Source of the DNA: Anatilimnocola floriformis
Lineage (GTDB): Bacteria; Planctomycetota; Planctomycetia; Pirellulales; Pirellulaceae
Direction: 5' to 3'
NCBI RefSeq assembly: GCF_024256385.1
Contig: NZ_JAMLFW010000001.1
Span: forward strand, 5,456,001 to 5,520,000
DNA length: 64,000 nucleotides
This document shows positions 58,228 through 64,000 of this stretch, in pieces. Position 1 is the first letter of the stretch. Every line of letters starts with the position of its first letter. Below the pieces are notes generated by a model. That model searched no databases. It worked only from the letters and a program-made list of their open reading frames with translations, and had not been told where the DNA came from. Both the position numbers and the translations under genes were made by a program.

Positions 58228-59601
58228 CTACGGGAACTGCAGCACCGTTGGGGCGAAGGCGAAGACGTTGAACGCGCTGTTCGTCAGCGTGTCGGTTCCC
58301 AGTCCACCGTTGACGACTACCGAACTGAAGGTGCGGACGAAGTCGTTGGCGTCGATTCCCAGCCGGATCGTATCGGCGTCGGCACCGAGGTCGATCGATA
58401 CCACGCTATCGAACCGCGAACCGATACCGTCATTTTGGTTGCCGTTTTCGACGTTCACGGTATCGTTGCCGCCGGCCGTCGTAACGGTCACAGCGCCGCG
58501 GAACCGCGAGTTGTCGAGTTGAATCAGGTCGGCTCCTTCACCGGTGCTCACGTACGTCGCGCCCAGCACGTCCAGGCCAAACCCGGTGATTTCATCGGCG
58601 CCCCCCAACGTGTTGATGGTCAGGTTGGTCCGAACCGTCGTGGCTCCCTCGTTCATCAGCACTTCATTGTCGCCAGCGCCGAGGTAGAGCGTAATCGCGA
58701 GGGCATCGAAGGAGTCGGTGTCGAAGTCGAACGTGTCATTTCCCGAACCGCCGGTGATGGAAACCACCCCGCTGACATTTGCATGCTCCGAAGCAAATTC
58801 GATGAAGTTCGTGCCATCCCCCAACGAGGCTGTAATCGAGCCTAGCACGGTAAATTGTGGGTTGGGGCCAAAGTCACCTGGCTCGAAGTTGTCGGAACCA
58901 GCGCCACCAGTCACGAGCATACCGCCATTGACCGTGATGTTGCCGTCGAGAAAGAAGCTGTTGCGGCCTTCGCCGCTGTTCACCGTGATGAATCCCGTGG
59001 TGACCCGCGTGTCGCCGAGGTCGATGAAGTCCTCGCCGCTGCCGCCGGTGATCGAGGTCAGGCCCAGCACTAGTTCCACGGTGGGATCGAGATCGGTGCT
59101 GTTATTGCCGTCGCCATTGAGGGCGATGAAGGCGCTGCTCGCCACGAATCGGGCGTCATCGACGTCGATTCGGTCGTTGCCGGCGCCCATGTTGGCCGTG
59201 ACTCTGCCGAAGGAGTTGGAATCGCCGTTGTCTTCGCCAAAGCGGAGCTGGTCGTCGCCATTGCCGCCGGTAAAGCTGAGCGCGCCAGCAATTTCCGTTA
59301 GGACAAAGGTCGTGGTGTCGTCGCCATCCCCCAGGTCGATGAAGATGTTCTGAATGCCCGCGGCAGTGAGTTGGCCGTTGGCCGTGCCATTGAGCGAGGT
59401 GCCAACGCCCGCCACCTCGACCGTGCCGGCGAGAACGCCTTCGATCCGCAACTCATTGGCGAGGGCATCGCCGGTGATGTAGAGGTTGGGGCCTATGACC
59501 GAGGCCACGACATTTCCGGCCATGTTCAGCCGGCTTTCGAGCGATTCCAGAACAGGGCGAAAATTCGAACGGGGCGCAGCCTTCTTCGAGCGGAGAATCA
59601 T
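58228..59601 (-). CDS. Secreted Gly/Asp-repeat surface protein with LEPR-like motif
   Basis: 457 residues. FRPVLESLESRLNMAGNVVA (about 14-33) is the LEPR..LA-type planctomycete sorting signal. The rest is about nine beta-helix-like repeats with GGSGNDTFDF, GGNGDDQLRFG, MGAGNDRIDVDDA and GGADEITGFG, close to RTX calcium-binding GGxGxDxxx repeats. Calcium-stabilised folding on the cell surface is likely. It sits between ffh and rpsP, an unusual insertion in a normally tight translation/export locus. Confidence 0.85.
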   Translation of the reverse strand: MILRSKKAAPRSNFRPVLESLESRLNMAGNVVASVIGPNLYITGDALANELRIEGVLAGTVEVAGVGTSLNGTANGQLTAAGIQNIFIDLGDGDDTTTFVLTEIAGALSFTGGNGDDQLRFGEDNGDSNSFGRVTANMGAGNDRIDVDDARFVASSAFIALNGDGNNSTDLDPTVELVLGLTSITGGSGEDFIDLGDTRVTTGFITVNSGEGRNSFFLDGNITVNGGMLVTGGAGSDNFEPGDFGPNPQFTVLGSITASLGDGTNFIEFASEHANVSGVVSITGGSGNDTFDFDTDSFDALAITLYLGAGDNEVLMNEGATTVRTNLTINTLGGADEITGFGLDVLGATYVSTGEGADLIQLDNSRFRGAVTVTTAGGNDTVNVENGNQNDGIGSRFDSVVSIDLGADADTIRLGIDANDFVRTFSSVVVNGGLGTDTLTNSAFNVFAFAPTVLQFP

Positions 59602-59830
59602 CAGTCACTACTTTCTAAATAACGGGTGTGCAGATACCCAGCAAGTGACCAAAAGCGTAGACTCGCCCTAAAGCTGACACAAGCGGCAAACTAGGCGATT
59701 TGCACAGATTTCAAATTGGCTCCCGGTGACACCGGGGTCTCAGAATTCGACAGCCTTCGATAACCGGCTATCAGGCCGTCCGCGGCTCGACCAAATCGAA
59801 GCAAACGGATCCTCAGAAATCACTTGCGGA

Positions 59831-61333
59831 CTACTCGTCGCCGCTCTCGCCCGGCTTGCGATCTTTCTTATCCCGCTTCAGCTTTCGCAGCATCTTTTCC
59901 CGCTTCTTGGCTTCATCCTTGCGCTGCTGTGGGGTCATCCGCTTGCCGGTATCGCCCTTGGCTTTTTGCAGCTGGGCGCCGGGGTTAAAGGCGCCGCCGC
60001 TTTGCATTTGCTGCATCATCTTCAAGGCGTTTCCCATGCCGCCGCCGGCCATCCCTTTTACCAGCGGGCCCATGATGTCGAACATCTTGATCACTTCATT
60101 GACCATCGGCACCTGCACGCCGGCCCCCTTGGCGATGCGGTTGCGGCGGCTGGGGTCGATGAGCTTCGGATTGCGGCGCTCGGCTTTGGTCATCGCGTCG
60201 ATGATGCCAATCTGCTGGCCGATTCCCTTCTCAGCGTTCGAATCCTTCATCATTTTGCTGATTTCGCCCATGCCGGGCATCATCATCATCATCTTCTGAA
60301 TCAAGCCCGGCGACCGGGCCATCATCAGCTGCTTGCGAACGTCGTCGAGCGTGAACTGCCCGGCTTGCAGCCGTTCTTGCAGCTTTTTCTGCTCTTCCTC
60401 GTTGACCTGATCCTTGATGACATTGATCAGGCCGACCATGTCACCGAGGCCGAGGATGCGGTCGACCATCCCTTCGGGCCGAAAGGCTTCGAGGGCGTCG
60501 AGCTGTTCGCCGGTGCCGAGAAATTTGATCGGCACGCCGGTGACGTGCTTCACTGAGAGGAGCGCACCGCCGCGAGTGTCGCCATCGAGCTTCGTCATGA
60601 TGACGCCGTCGAGCTCGAGCGCTTCGTTAAACGCCTTCGCCGAGTTCACCGCGTCCTGACCGGTCATGCCGTCGACCACCAGATAGGCCTGGTCGGGCTG
60701 CACGCGGTTGTCGATGCGAACGAGTTGCTCCATCAACTCTTGGTCGATGGCCAAACGGCCGGCCGTATCGAGAATGACCACATTGCAGCCGGCTTCCTTG
60801 GCTTTTTTCACGCCGTCCTGGCAAACCTTGACGGGGTCTTGCGCGCCGAGCTCCGAATAAACGGGCACTCCCAGTTGCCGGCCGATGACGTGCAATTGCT
60901 CGATGGCCGCCGGACGTTGCAAGTCGGCCGCGACGAGAAATGGCTTTTGCTTTTCATTGAGCAACAAGCGCGAGAGCTTGCCGCAGGTGGTCGTCTTGCC
61001 CGAACCCTGCAAACCGCAGAGCATGAGAACGGTCGGGCCATTGGCCTTCAAATGCAGGGCCGAATCGACGGGCCCGAGAATCTTCGTCAGCTCATCGCGA
61101 AAGATGCTGATGAACTGCTGCGTGGGATTAAGGGCCAGCAGCACTTTTTCGCCGAGAGCCCGTTCGCTGACGCTGCCGACGAAATCCTTCACCACATCGA
61201 AGCCGACGTCCGCTTCGAGCAGCGACTGCTCGACCATGGCCAGGCCTTCGCGCATGTTCGCTTCGGAGAGCTTCCCCCGGCCTGCCAGATTTTTGAGAGC
61301 TGACGACAGGCCGTTTTGCAGAGATTCGAACAT
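59831..61333 (-). CDS. ffh: Signal recognition particle GTPase Ffh
   Basis: 500 residues. The N domain is followed by the G domain with P-loop LCGLQGSGKTTTCGKL, DLQRPAAIEQL, LDTAGRLAID, MTKLDGDTRGGALLS and GTGEQLDALEAF, then a methionine-rich M domain (MMMMMPGMGEISKMM, KRMTPQQRKDEAKK tail) that binds signal peptides and 4.5S RNA. It targets nascent membrane proteins to FtsY. The upstream ribosome-binding site is weak. The C-terminal tail is long and charged. Confidence 0.97.
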   Translation of the reverse strand: MFESLQNGLSSALKNLAGRGKLSEANMREGLAMVEQSLLEADVGFDVVKDFVGSVSERALGEKVLLALNPTQQFISIFRDELTKILGPVDSALHLKANGPTVLMLCGLQGSGKTTTCGKLSRLLLNEKQKPFLVAADLQRPAAIEQLHVIGRQLGVPVYSELGAQDPVKVCQDGVKKAKEAGCNVVILDTAGRLAIDQELMEQLVRIDNRVQPDQAYLVVDGMTGQDAVNSAKAFNEALELDGVIMTKLDGDTRGGALLSVKHVTGVPIKFLGTGEQLDALEAFRPEGMVDRILGLGDMVGLINVIKDQVNEEEQKKLQERLQAGQFTLDDVRKQLMMARSPGLIQKMMMMMPGMGEISKMMKDSNAEKGIGQQIGIIDAMTKAERRNPKLIDPSRRNRIAKGAGVQVPMVNEVIKMFDIMGPLVKGMAGGGMGNALKMMQQMQSGGAFNPGAQLQKAKGDTGKRMTPQQRKDEAKKREKMLRKLKRDKKDRKPGESGDE

Positions 61334-61485
61334 GAGGATCAGTCTTTGCCGGGAGAAAGCCGCAATGTGCGTTGGTCGAAACCACCGATTTTAGACGAAG
61401 AGCCCCGCACATCGTAAGGGGAACGGAGCTGGAATGGCTTGAGAGGGCGAGGCAGGCGAAGTTCCCGCTTGCCCTCCCGGCATAA

Positions 61486-63288
61486 TCACTTCTCGAGCAC
61501 AAAGCACTCGTGCTGCAACCATTGAGGTTGTCCGATATCGCAGCGGAGACTGAGGAACTGCGTTGGCGGCGTCATATCGATCCCTTGGGTTGGCAGCGGG
61601 CCGAGGGGCAGAAGGGCGCCCCCTTCGTCGGGCAACGTGATGAACCGCGTTAAGAACGGCTCGATCGTGACTTGGTCGACGGGGCCGGCAGCACTTTCGA
61701 AAATGCCGAGCCGTGCGGTGGCGAGCGAGGTGGCTGCATCGAGCGACAACGGGGGCTGTTGGGGAGTGGCCAATAGCTGCTGCTCGAGTTGATCACCGGC
61801 CGACTTCAATGCTGCATCGGGTGCAGTGCCGATGAGAGCGAACACGCGCTGTTGATAGCGGGCCACGCGGCGCTGATTGCCAGGACTGATCGGCACGATA
61901 TCGGTCACGACAATCGTGGGCGCCGGACCGGCAGGGAGAATTGCAGGTAGCACCTGATCGACAGAGTTGACCAGTTGCGCACGGGAAATGTGCTTCGACC
62001 GTTCCGGCAGAATCGTCTGCGGATTGGCCGGTGGGCCGGCAACTTTCGTCAGCCAGTCGTGCACAGGCTCGGCTTTGGTCGCAAGTGCTTTGGCCTGCGA
62101 GCGAGCAAGGAATCGCTTCCAGCCGAGAAGCGGTTCCATGGCAGTGCGATAAGCGGCGACTTCTTTGTCGAGGCCGGCTTTGGTCGCGAGCGCAGTGAGC
62201 GCTGGAGTGAACGCAGTATCGAGCTCTTGGCGTGAGCCAATCGCGCACAAGCCGGCCGCTGCGGCTACGTATTGCGGATAGAGTGTGCTGGCGTCGGGTG
62301 CAGCGGCGCGCAATGCATCACTGCTAACAATGGCTGCCAGCAAACCGGGGAGTGATTTGGCGAATTGCTCCTGCGCGGCGGCAAGCGTCTGATATTGATT
62401 CGGGTTGGAATCGCGAATGAAGTCGCTGGTCCAAGTCGCCATGGCGGCTCGCTGGAGACCGGCTTGCACCTTGGGCCATTTCAATTGCCAGGCGGCGAGA
62501 AACTCCGGACCGCTCAACATCTTCCCATCGGCAGAGACCTGACCGGTGGCGCCGATTTGGGTGGCAGCTTGAGTCAGTTCGTTTTTCAGATCAGCCACCT
62601 TGGGCGCTTTGTCGATAATGTCCTGCAGATCGGCGAGGGCCTGATCGCGGCGCTGCTGACGAGGCTGAGGAAAGTCGCGCAGGAACGGCTTGAACATTAA
62701 ATGGAGATCGGCCCCCGGAAACCAAACGGCGCTTGACGACATTTCGTCGAGGATCTCGAACAACTCCCCTTCAGCTTGCACGAACTTTTGCTGATTGACG
62801 AGCGCTTCGATGCGTGGCAACTGCTTCAGGCCCGCCGCATGCGACTTCTCAAGTTGAGCCTGAGGAGACTTGGTGCTCATTCCCGGCAGCGTGAGAATTT
62901 TGGCAACGACACTTTCGATCAACCTGTTGTAAGTGGAGACCCGCAAGGCCAGGTCGTGGCCGGAAGCCTCGCCACGCAACGCGAGATAATCGGCATCGCG
63001 TTTCAACTTCGCCGTGAGTAAATACAGCGGCGCGATTTGCTTGGCATCGCCGAGAGTCAGTTTGTCGGCAGCGAGTTTGCCGGCAAGTTCATCGGCGATT
63101 TTCCTGGCCCGAGCATAGCGTTCGGAGATCACCTTGTAGTCAAGCGTAAGGTAGTCGTTCGCGACTTCTTTGCCGGGATAGATTTTTAACAGCGTTTCAG
63201 GAGTTTTGGTGGCTGGGTTGGCGGACAAATTCGCCAAGCCCACCACAAAGCACAGGGCGACGAGCGCAACACAAGAGTATCGATTCAT
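61486..63288 (-). CDS. Large exported protein of unknown function
   Basis: 600 residues with a signal peptide (CVALVALCFVVGLANLSANP) and then an almost entirely helical, Ala/Leu/Gln-rich body (for example DELAGKLAADKLTLGDAKQI, DDMS-like segment EILDEMSSSAVWFPGADLHL). The last 100 residues are more strand-like (DQVTIEPFLTRFITLPDEGG). GGAG lies 8 bases before the ATG. It is followed, in the same orientation and upstream, by the lipoprotein at 63322, 33 bases away, so they may form an operon. No family recognised. Confidence 0.75.
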   Translation of the reverse strand: MNRYSCVALVALCFVVGLANLSANPATKTPETLLKIYPGKEVANDYLTLDYKVISERYARARKIADELAGKLAADKLTLGDAKQIAPLYLLTAKLKRDADYLALRGEASGHDLALRVSTYNRLIESVVAKILTLPGMSTKSPQAQLEKSHAAGLKQLPRIEALVNQQKFVQAEGELFEILDEMSSSAVWFPGADLHLMFKPFLRDFPQPRQQRRDQALADLQDIIDKAPKVADLKNELTQAATQIGATGQVSADGKMLSGPEFLAAWQLKWPKVQAGLQRAAMATWTSDFIRDSNPNQYQTLAAAQEQFAKSLPGLLAAIVSSDALRAAAPDASTLYPQYVAAAAGLCAIGSRQELDTAFTPALTALATKAGLDKEVAAYRTAMEPLLGWKRFLARSQAKALATKAEPVHDWLTKVAGPPANPQTILPERSKHISRAQLVNSVDQVLPAILPAGPAPTIVVTDIVPISPGNQRRVARYQQRVFALIGTAPDAALKSAGDQLEQQLLATPQQPPLSLDAATSLATARLGIFESAAGPVDQVTIEPFLTRFITLPDEGGALLPLGPLPTQGIDMTPPTQFLSLRCDIGQPQWLQHECFVLEK

Positions 63289-63321
63289 GAATGGTTCTCC
63301 AGGTTAAGTGAAATGGCGGAA

Positions 63322-63957
63322 CTAGGGCTGCACCGCGCCGACGAGCGTTCCCGCGACCGGCACGGTCAGTGCCTGGCCAGTGGGAGACGGATCGAGGCTG
63401 GTGAGTTCCGCGGCCTGGAGCTGACAGGTCACGATGTTGTTTTCGAGCTTCATGATTTGCAATTGAACCGGCTTGTCTGCCGTCGATTGAAAATGTCCTT
63501 GCGATTCACTCTTCGCCACGAAGACTTGCGCGGGAATCGTTTGACCCACGAGTCCTTGCAGACTGGCCGCAGTGGTCGGCGCGTGAATGAACACGGCGGG
63601 GAAGCTCTTCGGTCCCGAGGTTACACTGGTGCCGATTTGAAAGACGCCCGGACGACCATTGGCGGGTGCGAGGAAGCGCGCGGCGCAGGTGGTGGCGTTG
63701 AGCGGAGTATCGAGTGTCAGTTTGATATCGCCCGCAGTTACGGCAGCGACTGCCCCCGGCAGCTTTTGCATCTCTTGAGCGCCCTTCTGGACACTCTGCG
63801 AAACATCGTTCGCTTGTTTCTTGGCTCCTTCGATGCCTTGCTTCGCTTTCGCGGCCAGGTCTTCGAGTTGTTTGTTGCCACAGCCGCTGTTGCCGATCAG
63901 CAACAGCAGGAGCAGGGCAATGATGCACCGCCACCGCTCCCAAATCTCATGAGTCAT
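63322..63957 (-). CDS. Putative lipoprotein of unknown function
   Basis: 211 residues. CIIALLLLLLIGNSGCGNKQ is a hydrophobic stretch ending in a Gly-Cys; the lipobox is imperfect (Asn at -3), but lipidation at Cys26 is likely. A short coiled coil (GIEGAKKQANDVSQSVQKGA) is followed by two beta-rich parts. GAGGAG lies 5 bases before the ATG at 63957. It is the first gene of a likely pair with 61486-63288. Confidence 0.75.
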   Translation of the reverse strand: MTHEIWERWRCIIALLLLLLIGNSGCGNKQLEDLAAKAKQGIEGAKKQANDVSQSVQKGAQEMQKLPGAVAAVTAGDIKLTLDTPLNATTCAARFLAPANGRPGVFQIGTSVTSGPKSFPAVFIHAPTTAASLQGLVGQTIPAQVFVAKSESQGHFQSTADKPVQLQIMKLENNIVTCQLQAAELTSLDPSPTGQALTVPVAGTLVGAVQP

Positions 63958-64000
63958 AAAAGCTCCTCGGGTTCGTCAGGCGAACCCCCGCATGCGGGCA

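Noticed and set aside
1-64000. Insertion sequences, prophage or integron
   Set aside because: No transposase, integrase, recombinase or phage structural gene was recognised; the only mobile-like signals are small non-coding inverted repeats.

Overview
The window looks like chromosomal DNA of a planctomycete, most plausibly Pirellulales. The evidence is a set of lineage-typical families: a DUF1559 pseudopilin-like protein, two BBP7-type outer-membrane barrels, a DUF1501 Tat protein, a PVC-type membrane-bound dehydrogenase with HEAT repeats and a CGKCH haem site, SHD1/beta-propeller proteins, LEPR-like N-terminal sorting motifs on surface proteins, and a methanofuran-pathway MfnB. DNA is GC-rich, with GTG and TTG starts (gyrA starts with TTG, rpsP with GTG). 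I see no prophage, insertion sequence, CRISPR array or rRNA; there is one tRNA (Gln, UUG).

Layout. 0-5 kb: a lipoprotein divergent from a DUF1559 protein, tRNA-Gln, a SUMF1-domain protein and a BBP7 barrel. 5.4-10.4 kb: a giant surface protein with ten DUF11 repeats. 10.5-17.9 kb: a leftward operon, FAD/FeS oxidase > moaD > moaE > moaA > cysteine desulfurase (molybdenum cofactor), followed by a coiled-coil secreted protein. 18-22.2 kb: folE with a membrane protein and a zinc-ribbon protein, a Tat nitrilase-family enzyme and an HExxH putative metalloprotease. 22.2-23.35 kb: a long intergenic, partly AT-rich stretch. 23.35-31.4 kb: DUF1501, a BamE-like protein, a PhoR-like kinase, a second BBP7 barrel and the large cytochrome-bearing dehydrogenase-like protein. 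31.5-36 kb: mfnB and several small proteins (BON, STAS, PHA-system-like, DUF6932-like nucleotidyltransferase), then tpx. 36-45.5 kb: tandem SHD1/propeller paralogues, rhomboid protease, csrA with a structured leader, TPR protein, EboE and a single-domain receiver. 46-55.4 kb: gyrA, frr, DUF4126, methyltransferase, a retropepsin-fold protein, a DMT transporter, a LOG-family protein and ParA. 55.4-61.3 kb: a rearranged ffh-rpsP-trmD-rplS-yraN locus without rimM, interrupted by a Gly/Asp-repeat surface protein. 61.5-64 kb: two secreted proteins of unknown function.

The most distinctive non-genic signal is a set of REP/BIME-like elements: at least two families with a GTAG foot followed by a hairpin, each present twice as head-to-head inverted pairs, plus a larger related inverted repeat and a GC-rich CTCTCCCC...GGGGAGAG family. 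Other signals worth a look are a candidate CsrA autoregulatory leader, helically phased GTTATA repeats upstream of the rpsP operon, a GyrA lacking both quinolone-anchoring residues, and a retropepsin-like protein without its catalytic aspartate. All functions are inferred from reading the sequence; no database search was run.
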